This document shows, one piece after another, positions 33,579-43,200 of a DNA stretch of 49,641 nt. Location: positions 1 to 49,641 of IMG/VR virus record IMGVR_UViG_3300022602_000150; one strand, written 5' to 3'. The notes beneath the pieces are model-generated. The model was not told where the DNA came from, did no database searches, and saw nothing but the letters and a program-made list of their open reading frames with translations. Position 1 is the first letter of the stretch; each line of letters begins with the position of its first letter. The position numbers and the translations under genes are program-made. The DNA is from a virus.

Positions 33579-34429
33579 CAACGTCGACCGAAAAAACTTG
33601 TTGGATCGAAGTTTAGGCTATCCTGCCATTCGTGGTTGCATGCCTCGCATCTGGCGGGGACCGTTCTCTGTGGACCTATCTCGTTGAGCCTGTTGACCGC
33701 TTCGATCACGGAATCGGCCTGCCTCTTGGATATGTTGACCAGCCATTCGCTTATCTCTGCCGGATCAACGACGGTGATGCCCTGCTTGATCAGCGTCACG
33801 CTGACGATGCTCCTGCTGACCAGATCAAACGTTATCCTGCTGATCTTCTCGATGCTCTCCGCCAGTATGCTGGCCTTGGTGATCTCATCTATGTTCTTGT
33901 TCTGCTCGTCTATGGCCTTGAGGGTCCTGTCCTCCTCGAACTGCTTCTGTATGAACATCTGCCTCATCTCCAAGCTGTAGGGTCTGACCCTTATCTCCAG
34001 CTCATCGTCGATGGTGACCATGGTGTCGCTGTCCTCCACGTACGACATCATGCTCAGCACGTGATCGCAGTTGACCTCGAACGTGTTCTCCTGTCCGCAG
34101 CTCGGGCATCTGCGATCTATGTCATACTTGCCGCCGGTGGTGCTGACCTTGATGCCTAGGAACAGTGCCTCTATGTCGGGGACCAGCAGCTTCTTGACGT
34201 TCTTCACGTCTGGTGCGCAGTTCCTGATCACGCTCTCCAAGGCCTTGCCGTTCAGCATGGCGTCGGGGGTGTTGAGCATGATGTCGTCTATGGCGCTGAG
34301 CCCATATACCGCGATCTCGCCCTCCTCGTTGACGGTGACCTCGTTGTCGGTGTACCATCTACCCAGCGTTGGTAGCTTGAGATACAGCGACGGCTGCCTG
34401 AAATACCGCTTTAGCGGGTTATCGCCCAT
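33578..34429 (-). CDS. gp26: Baseplate hub protein, gp26-like (T4 base plate family)
   Basis: A 283-residue protein from ATG 34429, with GAGG 8 bases upstream; the frame could begin at GTG 34438, which would spoil that spacing. Features: 'NPLKRYFRQPSLYLKLPTLGRWYT' at the N-terminus, 'E.AVYGLSAIDDI..NTPDAMLNGKALESVI.NCAPDV' and 'L.V.DIEALFLGIKV', the usual order in the gp26-like base plate family. CPSC (C108, C111) and CEAC (C261, C264) could bind one zinc ion, bringing both ends together. T4 gp26 is a minor hub component of 208 residues. It is followed by the small chaperone-like gene and driven by a late promoter 48 bases upstream. Confidence 0.75.
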   Translation of the reverse strand: MGDNPLKRYFRQPSLYLKLPTLGRWYTDNEVTVNEEGEIAVYGLSAIDDIMLNTPDAMLNGKALESVIRNCAPDVKNVKKLLVPDIEALFLGIKVSTTGGKYDIDRRCPSCGQENTFEVNCDHVLSMMSYVEDSDTMVTIDDELEIRVRPYSLEMRQMFIQKQFEEDRTLKAIDEQNKNIDEITKASILAESIEKISRITFDLVSRSIVSVTLIKQGITVVDPAEISEWLVNISKRQADSVIEAVNRLNEIGPQRTVPARCEACNHEWQDSLNFDPTSFFGRR

Positions 34430-34441
34430 GTTTTCCACCTC

Positions 34442-34449
34442 TATAAATA
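34442..34449 (+). promoter_or_regulatory. T4-type late promoter (perfect TATAAATA) for the tape-measure gene
   Basis: TATAAATAATC on the plus strand, 73 bases before the ATG at 34523. It faces the minus-strand box at 34478-34485. Confidence 0.82.
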
Positions 34450-34477
34450 ATCATGCCGAGTCATGCCATTATATTGA

Positions 34478-34485
34478 TATTTATG
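34478..34485 (-). promoter_or_regulatory. T4-type late promoter (CATAAATA) for the gp26-like operon
   Basis: ACATAAATATC on the minus strand, 48 bases before ATG 34429. Its predicted start (about 34471) lies to the right of that of the opposing promoter (about 34456), so the two transcripts overlap at their 5' ends. Confidence 0.7.
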
Positions 34486-34522
34486 TGGCGCAGATCGGTG
34501 GCAGCTGAAAGAAATCGTAACC

Positions 34523-37500
34523 ATGGTAGATATATCAGATCCCAGCAAGGTGTTTAGGATAAGCGACGACCAAGCCAGCAAATGGGCGAGGGAGTCCACC
34601 CTATCAGGATTGCTGTCTGAGGCAAAAGGCTCGACCGAGTACCTCAAGGCATTGGTTGATAGCAACGACAAGATATCTTCAGATGACAAGCAGAGGTTTG
34701 AGCGCAACCTAGACATGTCCAGGAGAGGTCTAAAGGCACAGGAATCTCTAGCCCCTGGAGTCGTTGAAGTCGCACGCAGCATAAGAGGGCTTGACGGAGA
34801 CCTGCTGTCTGGTTTCAAGAGCATGCAAAGCACCATGTCCACCCTGCAATGGGGCGGCATAACCAAGGTTCTAGAGTCGATGGCCTCTACATCCAGCTCC
34901 AAGCTGACGGAGATGGGCAATGCAGCTTCCGGCGCCGCCAGTGGCTTCCTAAAGCTCGGTGCAGGGTTGTTAGAGGTTGGTGCCGTGTTGCTGTCATCCT
35001 ATGATAGGATAAAGCATCTAAACGACGAGTATCTAAACATGTACAAGTCCGGCATCAACTTTGATGGAGGCCTCAAAGGCATGACGGCCTCGGCTCTCGA
35101 GATGGGGATCACCGCCGATGAGATGGCCAAATCTTTCACCCAGTTCAGCAGCGTGGTTACGACCTTAGGCACCAAGGGTACGGTCAAGCTGGTCAAGGAA
35201 TTCACCAGCGCTGGCAACACATTGGCATCACTTGGCATGACCGTGTCTGAAGGCACGGACGCCATATTGGAATATTCGCAGATGCTGCGCAGCACGGGAG
35301 ATCTCAGCAACAAGACCACCGAGCAGATCACCAAGGGAGCCACCGAATACTACACAGAGCTCAACATGTTGAGCGCCATAACCGGCAAGAATCGCAAGGA
35401 TCTGCAGAAGGAGCAGGAGGATCGCCGCAAGAACATAACACTTAACCTAGCCATGTCTCGATTGGATAAATCCACTCGCGAGAAGATTCAAAGTAACATG
35501 AAATCCTTCTCGAGATATCCAAAGGAGATGCAAGAGATACTTGAGCACTCAGTTAATAGCTTCCTCCTAACCAAAGGAGATGCCATGACTTTGCTACCCG
35601 AGAAAGAGAGGTTGTTGGTATCGCAGACCGACGGTCTCAGAGATGTCCTCAACAACATAGCAAAAAACATCAACAACGGGGTATCAGAAGATACCTTTGA
35701 TGAATTAGACGATGTGATCACCAACAAGATACCGAAAACGATAGCCATGGGTGCTACCGCTGCATACGCTAAACAAGATTCAAACTACAGCCAAGCGCTA
35801 CAGCTTGGGCAATCCATCAATCAAGACACGGCTGAAATGATTGTTACCAGAAAGAAGCTTAATGCCCAGGTTGATCAGATATACGAAAAGGAGAACGGCG
35901 TCAGATCAAAGGCAGCCATCCTAGCCGAGCTGACGCAGAACCAAGCCAAGGATTCAACCAAGGTGGTCAACGACATGCAGCAGGCCACGGCTAGGGTTAC
36001 GGCTGGGTTTGACAATCTGATGACCAACGTGCTATTGCCTCTGATGCCGATAATGTCAACGTTCGCCAAGGGTATAGGGCTGATCGCCAGCGATCTGCAG
36101 CCACTAGCAGCTGGTATCGGAAAGCTGCTTGGCTACATTGGACTCGGCGGCACCGGAACGGATGATAAGGACGGACAAGGTGGCCCGGGGCTTGGGGCAC
36201 ATGCCGTGTCCATCGCGGTCGAAACGGCTCTGGCCCTCTACGGCATCAAGAAGGGTGTTAGCCTGTTTGGCGGAATAGCCAAGATGTTTGGCATGGGCGG
36301 CGGCAGGGTTGCCGTGCCAGGCATGCCCAAGGGACCTCAGCTACCCAACATCTTCAAGAGGATGATGGGATTTGGCAACGTCAAGGAGCTGGAGCAGGAG
36401 GCCGAGAAGGCTGGCGGCGGTTTGAAGTCAGCGATGTCCAGCATCACCAGCAGCATACGAGAGGTCATGGGCAACCTATCCGGCGCCCTCAAGGACACCA
36501 TGTCCAACGTCACCGGCATGCTGAAGACATCCCTGTCAGACATCACCGCAGGGGTCGGGGACGGCATAAAGAACCTAGCGGCTGGCATTGGACCAGCGCT
36601 GACCGATCTCAGCAAGGGCATCGGAGACAGCCTCAGCAACCTCAGCAAGGGCATAGGAGACGGGATACGCAACATATCAGCCGGGCTTGGACCAGCGCTG
36701 ACCGATCTCAGCAAGGGATTGGGCAGCGCCATCAAGAACCTCGGCAGCGGCATAGGTGCCGCCATAGGTGATCTGGGAGATGGCATAGGCAAGGCCATAG
36801 GTGGCCTCGGCGCTGGCCTCGGTCAGGGTGCAGGTAAGCTGTTTGAAGGCATAATGCGCGGGCTAGCCGGCGGACTTACAGCCATGGCCAACCCAGAGAT
36901 ATTGCTGGGAGCTAGCATACTGGCCGGCAGCATAGCCGTCATCGGTGCCGGCATAGCTGGTGCCGCTTGGATCATGGGCAAATCCTTGCCAACCATGGCA
37001 GAAGGTCTAAAGAGCTTTGATTCCCTCAACGGTGAGAACCTAGAGAAGGTTGGGCTAGGCATGATAGGCCTTGGCGCCGGCTTGGCTGCGATGGGCGCTG
37101 GTTCGGTCGTGAATGCCATAGGTGGGTTAGCCAGCAGCATACTCAACTTCTTCACTGGTAACGATCCCATCAAACAGCTGAAGCGATTCGCTGAGCTAAA
37201 CGAACCTCTCAAGGAGACCGGACCGACGCTCAACAGCTTCGCCGACGCGTTCAGCAAGGCGATGTCAGTCCTGAACACGGTAAAGCTTGATCCAAACGTG
37301 AAGACCAGCCTCGATCAGCTTAGGGACTTAATGACGGTTGACACGGGAGGATCCTGGGCGGGATGGCTGACTGGTACCAATCAGAAGCTAGCTGATACCA
37401 TAACCGACATGGCCAAGAGCCTAGGTGTGGCCATGCCGTTGCTTAGCGCTAGCCTGATATCCGTCAGTGGTATAGACGGTAAAAACCTGCTTGATGTCAG

Positions 37501-38116
37501 CACAGGCATACTGGCACTAGGCAATGCATTCAAGGCGCTAGGTGAAGGCACCGCGATCAAAGCGGTTGGAGGGTTGGCTGACAGCATAGCATCCTTCTTC
37601 ACCGGCAAGGGTGACACGGTGGCCGAGCTAAAGAAGTTTGGCGATGTGACCAATCCTCTAACCAGCGCGGCACCCGCGCTTGGTATGTTCAGCACGGCGT
37701 TCAAATCAGCGGTAGACACGCTCAACTCTACCAAGCTAGACCAAGGTGTGCTATCAACCATGGATCAGATCAAGGGTCTGATGGGCGCTGATTTCAGCGG
37801 CATGTTTGGCGGCGCACCAAAGGTAATAGGGCAGGTTGGCCAGTTGGCCGACAGCATAGGTAACCTAGCCGCCAAGACGGCTGATCTGCAGAACGCGGCA
37901 TCGGGCGGCAGCAACGCGGGCGGTGCCAAGCTGCTAAGCCCCAGCGATCTGCAGAAGCGCACCCTGGGATTCTACGACGACCAAAAGCAGAGCAACGCCA
38001 ACATGATAGCCCTGCTACAGATGGTCAACACCAAGCTGGACACCATAAACGAGACCGCTGAATCCGGATTGTCCAGAACGGTCAGGGCCATAAAGTCGGG
38101 TGGATCTATATATTGA
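34523..38116 (+). CDS. gp29: Tail tape-measure / hub protein (gp29-like)
   Basis: A 1197-residue protein. Residues 1-130 are helical; 140-480 are long amphipathic helices ('LYMNMYKSG'-type charged and Ala-rich segments). Residues 677-786 contain ten consecutive 11-residue repeats of the form G-I/L-G-x-x-I/L-x-x-L-x-x. A hydrophobic segment follows (about 790-820, 'LLGASILAGSIAVIGAGIAGAAWIMG') that may insert into the membrane at ejection. The C-terminal third has two related '.GLGAGLAAMGAGS.VNAIGGLASSI..FFTG' modules. This composition and its place before the portal gene fit a tape measure, which sets tail length. T4 gp29 has 590 residues, so a longer tail is expected if the same ruler rule holds. 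The ribosome binding site is weak. Confidence 0.8.
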   Translation: MVDISDPSKVFRISDDQASKWARESTLSGLLSEAKGSTEYLKALVDSNDKISSDDKQRFERNLDMSRRGLKAQESLAPGVVEVARSIRGLDGDLLSGFKSMQSTMSTLQWGGITKVLESMASTSSSKLTEMGNAASGAASGFLKLGAGLLEVGAVLLSSYDRIKHLNDEYLNMYKSGINFDGGLKGMTASALEMGITADEMAKSFTQFSSVVTTLGTKGTVKLVKEFTSAGNTLASLGMTVSEGTDAILEYSQMLRSTGDLSNKTTEQITKGATEYYTELNMLSAITGKNRKDLQKEQEDRRKNITLNLAMSRLDKSTREKIQSNMKSFSRYPKEMQEILEHSVNSFLLTKGDAMTLLPEKERLLVSQTDGLRDVLNNIAKNINNGVSEDTFDELDDVITNKIPKTIAMGATAAYAKQDSNYSQALQLGQSINQDTAEMIVTRKKLNAQVDQIYEKENGVRSKAAILAELTQNQAKDSTKVVNDMQQATARVTAGFDNLMTNVLLPLMPIMSTFAKGIGLIASDLQPLAAGIGKLLGYIGLGGTGTDDKDGQGGPGLGAHAVSIAVETALALYGIKKGVSLFGGIAKMFGMGGGRVAVPGMPKGPQLPNIFKRMMGFGNVKELEQEAEKAGGGLKSAMSSITSSIREVMGNLSGALKDTMSNVTGMLKTSLSDITAGVGDGIKNLAAGIGPALTDLSKGIGDSLSNLSKGIGDGIRNISAGLGPALTDLSKGLGSAIKNLGSGIGAAIGDLGDGIGKAIGGLGAGLGQGAGKLFEGIMRGLAGGLTAMANPEILLGASILAGSIAVIGAGIAGAAWIMGKSLPTMAEGLKSFDSLNGENLEKVGLGMIGLGAGLAAMGAGSVVNAIGGLASSILNFFTGNDPIKQLKRFAELNEPLKETGPTLNSFADAFSKAMSVLNTVKLDPNVKTSLDQLRDLMTVDTGGSWAGWLTGTNQKLADTITDMAKSLGVAMPLLSASLISVSGIDGKNLLDVSTGILALGNAFKALGEGTAIKAVGGLADSIASFFTGKGDTVAELKKFGDVTNPLTSAAPALGMFSTAFKSAVDTLNSTKLDQGVLSTMDQIKGLMGADFSGMFGGAPKVIGQVGQLADSIGNLAAKTADLQNAASGGSNAGGAKLLSPSDLQKRTLGFYDDQKQSNANMIALLQMVNTKLDTINETAESGLSRTVRAIKSGGSIY
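36589..36717 (+). repeat. 30-bp perfect direct repeat inside the tape-measure gene
   Basis: A 30-base stretch starting TGGACCAGCGCTGACC occurs at 36589-36618 and again at 36688-36717, 99 bases (33 codons, three 11-residue units) apart. It marks a recent duplication within the repeat block. Confidence 0.85.
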
Positions 38117-38139
38117 TCTAGGGCACCCACATAACACAG

Positions 38140-38147
38140 AATAAATA
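38140..38147 (+). promoter_or_regulatory. T4-type late promoter (AATAAATA) before gp20
   Basis: GAATAAATATC on the plus strand, 27 bases before ATG 38175. Confidence 0.7.
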
Positions 38148-38174
38148 TCAAGCTATAATAGGGATTCTCGCAAC

Positions 38175-39971
38175 ATGGCATCTTGGAAGAAATATTTCTC
38201 AGCGGTACCGACACAGGCCAGGCTGCAGCAGCGCATCGCCGCCATGAACAGCGACGGGGGCACCACGCACGGCAGCTCCGCGAAGTACAACAGCTTCCTT
38301 CCAGAGGTGTACAGCGGTGCACCCAATAGGATAGAGCGTTACATACAGTATGAGCAGATGGATCTGGACTCTGAGATCAGCAAGGCGCTGGACACCATCA
38401 GCGATTTCAGCACGCAGAACTACGAGATCAGCGAGGAACCCTTCACCTTCAACTACAAGGGCAAGCTGACAGAGACCGAGATAACGCTGCTAAAGGAGAG
38501 CCTGGCACAGTGGTGCAGCCTCAACAAATGGCAGCAGCGCCTGTGGCGCATGTTCCGCAACACCATCAAGTACGGCGATCAGATATTCATCCGCGATCCC
38601 GAGACCTTCAAGCTGATATGGATTGATCCAACCAAGGTCGAGAAGCTGATCGTCAACGAGAGCAAGGGCAAGGAGATCGAGCAGTACGTCATAAAGGACC
38701 TCGATCTAAACCTAAACACCTTGGTTGGCACCAACATGCTGGTGCATGACCAATACAGCTTCCCCGGAGGATATCCTCGCAGCGGCAATCCTGCGGCAGG
38801 TGCAGGTACGGTCAACTACGGACAGAGCAGCAGCCCCGGCAGCAGGAACAGCCGATTTGACAACATGCCAAACCAATCGGCCATCAACGCCGAGCACGTG
38901 ATGCATCTCAGCCTGTCAGAGGGCCTTGACAACCAGTGGCCGTTTGGCACCAGCATACTGGAGAGCATCTACAAGGTCTACAAGCAGAAGGATCTGCTGG
39001 AGGACGCCATACTGATCTACCGCATCGTGCGTGCACCAGAGCGCAGGGTGTTCTACATCGACGTGGGATCGCTGAGCGGACCGCGCGCCATGCAGTACGT
39101 GGAGCGCATCAAGAACGAGATATACCAACGCAGGATACCCAACAGGACCGGAGGCGGCCAGAGCGTGATCGATGCGGCCTACAACCCCATCAGCATCAAC
39201 GAGGATTACTTCCTGGCGACCAACGCCGAGGGCAAGGGAACCAGGATCGAGACCTTGGGTGGTGGTGAGAACCTTGGCGTCATCGACGATCTCAAGTATT
39301 TCAACAACAAGATGATACGCGGACTGGGCGTGCCCAGCAGCTACCTGCCGACCGGCGCGGACGACGGCACGGCGCAGTACACCGACGGCAAGGTTGGCAC
39401 GGCATACATACAGGAGTATCGCTTCAGCAAGTATTGCCAGAGGTTGCAGAACCTCATGGCTCCCATACTTGACAAGGAGTTCAAGATGTTCCTCAAGCAG
39501 AGGGGCATAGAGATACAGAGCAACCTGTTTGATCTGCAGTTCTTCCCACCGCAGAGCTTCAGCCAGTATAGGCAGATGCAGATAGATGCCGAGCAGGTGC
39601 AGCTGTTCAGCAGCCTCATGGGCACTGAAGCCACCAAGTACGTGAGCAAGCGCTTCGCCCTTGAGCGTTACCTCGGATGGACGGATGAGGACATACTGAG
39701 GAACGAGCAGCTGTGGAAGGAGGAGAACGCCAAGAAGGTCAAGGACAAGACAGGCGCCACCCCAGCCGCGGACGAGAACATAGGGCTTGGCGGGGTCGGC
39801 ATACGTCCTGACGTAGGCGGCGAGGTACCGTTACCCGGAGGCGAGGAAGGCGAACCGCCGCCGGAGGGAGGCGAAGGGGAGGCATCAGCAGGCGGAGCAC
39901 CACCAGCACCAGGCGGGGGAGAGGCACCGCCGGCAGGCGGAGCATCACCGGCACCAGGCGGAGCCGTCTGA
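38175..39971 (+). CDS. gp20: Portal vertex protein gp20
   Basis: A 598-residue protein (T4 gp20 524). Clear portal motifs: 'RIERYIQYEQMDLDSEISKALDTISDFST', 'LWRMFRNTIKYGDQIFIRDPETF', 'VMHLSLSEGLDNQWPFGTSILESIYKVYKQKDLLEDAILIYRI.RAPERRVFYIDVG', 'GKGTRIETLGGGENLGVIDDLKYFNNKM.RGLGVPSSYL'. The portal ring is the nucleation point of the prohead and the channel for DNA. From about residue 533 the protein has a Gly/Pro/Glu/Ala-rich low-complexity tail ('GGEEGEPPPEGGEGEASA') longer than in T4, likely disordered. A late promoter lies just upstream. The stop overlaps the next late promoter. Confidence 0.95.
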   Translation: MASWKKYFSAVPTQARLQQRIAAMNSDGGTTHGSSAKYNSFLPEVYSGAPNRIERYIQYEQMDLDSEISKALDTISDFSTQNYEISEEPFTFNYKGKLTETEITLLKESLAQWCSLNKWQQRLWRMFRNTIKYGDQIFIRDPETFKLIWIDPTKVEKLIVNESKGKEIEQYVIKDLDLNLNTLVGTNMLVHDQYSFPGGYPRSGNPAAGAGTVNYGQSSSPGSRNSRFDNMPNQSAINAEHVMHLSLSEGLDNQWPFGTSILESIYKVYKQKDLLEDAILIYRIVRAPERRVFYIDVGSLSGPRAMQYVERIKNEIYQRRIPNRTGGGQSVIDAAYNPISINEDYFLATNAEGKGTRIETLGGGENLGVIDDLKYFNNKMIRGLGVPSSYLPTGADDGTAQYTDGKVGTAYIQEYRFSKYCQRLQNLMAPILDKEFKMFLKQRGIEIQSNLFDLQFFPPQSFSQYRQMQIDAEQVQLFSSLMGTEATKYVSKRFALERYLGWTDEDILRNEQLWKEENAKKVKDKTGATPAADENIGLGGVGIRPDVGGEVPLPGGEEGEPPPEGGEGEASAGGAPPAPGGGEAPPAGGASPAPGGAV

Positions 39972-39977
39972 TAAATA
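39970..39977 (+). promoter_or_regulatory. T4-type late promoter (GATAAATA) overlapping the gp20 stop
   Basis: GATAAATAGATCAT on the plus strand, 21 bases before ATG 39999. It overlaps the TGA of gp20. Confidence 0.7.
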
Positions 39978-39998
39978 GATCATAACGGAGCCTATGCG

Positions 39999-40226
39999 AT
40001 GAGAGCAGACGAGTTTGACATGGAGTACAGGGATCTTGCCAATGACAGGCAGGATCAAGCCCATGTCAGCGACACCCGCAAGACGAGGATGACGCTCAGG
40101 AATCTCAACAAGCTGAAGAAGATGCGTGCGGCACAGGATCTAGAGAACGCCATGCGCATGGACACGCTGGAGATAATATACGGTGCGGCCGGTGAGGAAG
40201 CCGGCATGTCGCCGGGTGGTTTGTGA
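39999..40226 (+). CDS. Small prohead-core-type protein, 75 residues (gene 67/68 position)
   Basis: MRADEFDMEYRDLANDRQDQ, then 'SDTRKTRMTLRNLNKLKKMRAAQDLENAMRMDTLEIIYG', a single charged helix. A small protein with a '.TRKTR.TL..LNKLRKMR' helix directly after the portal gene is common in environmental T4 phages; its T4 counterpart position is occupied by core proteins gp67 and gp68. GGAG lies about 8 bases before the ATG, and a late promoter 21 bases before. A scaffold or core role is inferred from position only. Confidence 0.62.
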   Translation: MRADEFDMEYRDLANDRQDQAHVSDTRKTRMTLRNLNKLKKMRAAQDLENAMRMDTLEIIYGAAGEEAGMSPGGL

Positions 40227-40235
40227 GGTGAATCG

Positions 40236-43200
40236 GTGCCATATGTCATAAAGAAATCCGATGGCACGCCGCTGGTTACCATACCAGACGGTTCGATCGA
40301 CAACACCACGACCAGCCTAACGCTGATAGGCAAGGGTGCCGATAGCTTTGGCCTCTACATAGATCAGAACTTCGTGAACCTGCTGCAGAACTTCGCGGCC
40401 GCATCGGCTCCGACGAATCCACTCACAGGGCAGACCTGGTACAACACCACGACGACCTCTCTTAACGTCTACGATGGCACGATATGGAGGACTGTGGTAC
40501 CCTATTTCACCGGCACCACAGGCACAACCACCGCCGTCATAAGCATCTACAACGATACCGCACAGTTGACCATAGCTCAGAACAAGGTGATATCGGTGAG
40601 CGTCAGCAAGGCCCTGCCGCTGTCAACCCTGCTTGGCACGATATACGTGAATGATGTGCCTTATGATTTCGCATCAGCCTTCCCGCAGGGATTGTTGGCA
40701 GGTATCAACCTAGCCACAGATCCAGCGGGATTCCAGTTCGTAGGCACTGCCACCAGCGCCAACGTGTTGACCACCGCTAGGCAGATAAGCATCACCGGAT
40801 CCATGACGGGCAACGTGATGTTCGATGGCAGCGGCAACGTCAACCTGTCAGTCAGCTTCGCAAACGTCTACACGGATCACGCCGGCAACGTGTCAATCGG
40901 CAATGCCAATGCCTTCGCAAACACGGCGAACGTGACCACCATAGCCGGCACATACACGGCGGTGACGGTCAACGACGGAGGCCAGGTCATAGGCGGCGGC
41001 AACATACTCAACAGCGACGTGATAAACGCTCTGGGATACACACCGTGGTCTGGATCAAACGTCAACGTGGCCGCACAGGGCAACACCGTGATACAGAGGG
41101 ATCAGTTCGGCAACTTCAACGCCAACGTGATGACCGGCACGGCCACATACGCACAGGCATTGTCTACACCCGTCACCATAAGCATCTCCGGTGATGTCAT
41201 TGGATCGGTTGAGTTTGATGGCAGCGGCAACGCCGTGATACAGAGCAACCTGGTCGCGCAATCAAGCCTAACGCCGGGCGTGTATAACACCGTGACGGTT
41301 GACACCAAAGGCAGGGTAACCAACGCTGCGGTGGTTGATGTACCTCCAGTAGGCAGCATGCTGCTGTACACCCAGCAGGCATATGTCCCCACGGGATGGG
41401 CCGTCTGCAATGGACAGACCGTGACCACAGATGCAGGAACCTTCACCACCCCTAACCTCAGCAACGTTTCGGTCGGGGGTGCCTACTATATAATGAAGGT
41501 TTTTAACTACCTAGATCTGCCCTCGAACTCTATCTCTGGTGGGAACATCAGCGTTGAGCTCATACCAGGGCAGCTACCTCACATAGATTTCTCTGGCGGT
41601 CCAAACATAGCATACCCTCCGTTGGTATACAGCCCTCAGTTTAACGTGATGGGACAGACATCAAGCGTTTCGGTCCCAACCGTCATACCTCAGCCAGATG
41701 TCAGCTCGAACGTGTTCTACGACGCCGCGGCATTGCTGCTGTCAAACGGTGATTCCAACGCCATTTACATGAGCCAGGTTGACATATTTGGTGATCTCAG
41801 CTCCATGACCGTGTATGAGGTGTTGTACAATCTAAAGCTTCGTGAAAACTCCGGCTTGCCTCCCAGGTGCGGTAAGTATATGCTTAGCTATAGCGATATA
41901 TACGATTACTCAGCCGCGCTTGGCATACCGGTGGATCAGACATACTTCACCATATCGCTACAGGACACAATGGCCCTCATAAAGGTGGCCGATCTCAGCA
42001 ATAGGTTCAACTTCCTAGGAATATATCCCAGCGACAGCAACCTATTTGGCGCCATGTATCTGGATTTCAACAAGTACATGGCGATATTGAGGGGGCAACC
42101 GTCGACGACGGTTGGCGACACGCTGAAGGCCAACAACCTTTCCACCACCAACGATACCTACACGGATTCCCTGACCAACGCCAATCTCATCGAACAGATA
42201 GCATCAACCATATCAAACGCCGAGGCTGCGGTTAGGTTATACATCGCCAATTCTAGCTTGGTGGATATAGTCAATTCCTTGATACCCGGTGCCGAGCTTC
42301 CAGCCATAGCTTTGCTGCTGTCTCAACCATCAAACACCACGGGCAATTCGAACGTTCACGGATCCTTCAGCACGGTTGATAGCAGGAACATATACTACGG
42401 CGGCAACATTTCTCTGTCAACTCCTGGCTACGGGGGCGGGTCATACAACAACACCGCACCGTCGGTAGCAGGACAGTTCTATCAAACCATCAATTCTGCT
42501 AGATATGGTTTGAACGGCAGCAACGGTAATGCGTCGCAGGAAGCACTGAGCAACTACACCGGAACAGGCATATCTGACAGCCAGATATCCGGAACAGGAG
42601 GTGTGTCATCAGGTGGATCGACCGCAGGCGGGGGAACGAACGGGCCTATCGCTGCGATTGGCGGGTTGTCTACCACAGCATCAAATGGTCAGCCGGTGGT
42701 ATCAGCGGATAATCCTGGTGCATTGGGTGCATCGGTCCCTGGTGCTGCGTTTGACAGTGGCATACCAACAGCGTTAAGCGTCCCCGTTCAAACGAATGCA
42801 GCCTCTGGTGCTATAAACGCCGTTAACGGGTCGCAGGGATACGTGAACACCGAAGGGGGATTTGACTCCATCAATAATAACTATCAAACCAACGCCACCC
42901 TGCAGGCAGCCGGCGGATTGTCAACCAATCTAACGGTTGGCAGCATAACACGCATAAACGATGACGGTTCTTCATATTCCAGTGGCACAGTGCCAGCTGG
43001 TGCATACGGCATGGGATTCTTCACAGGTACTGCCGTGCTTAAACAGGCGCAATTAGCCGGTATCGTAACCGCCGATCAACCATTAACCCCTGCAACTCAG
43101 TTAGCCGTGCAAGCCTGGTACAACGCTAACTATGCATATCCCACTGCTGCAGCCGCGGTTGGGACAGCAAACGTGACGGCAGGCATGGTCGCAATCGGAT

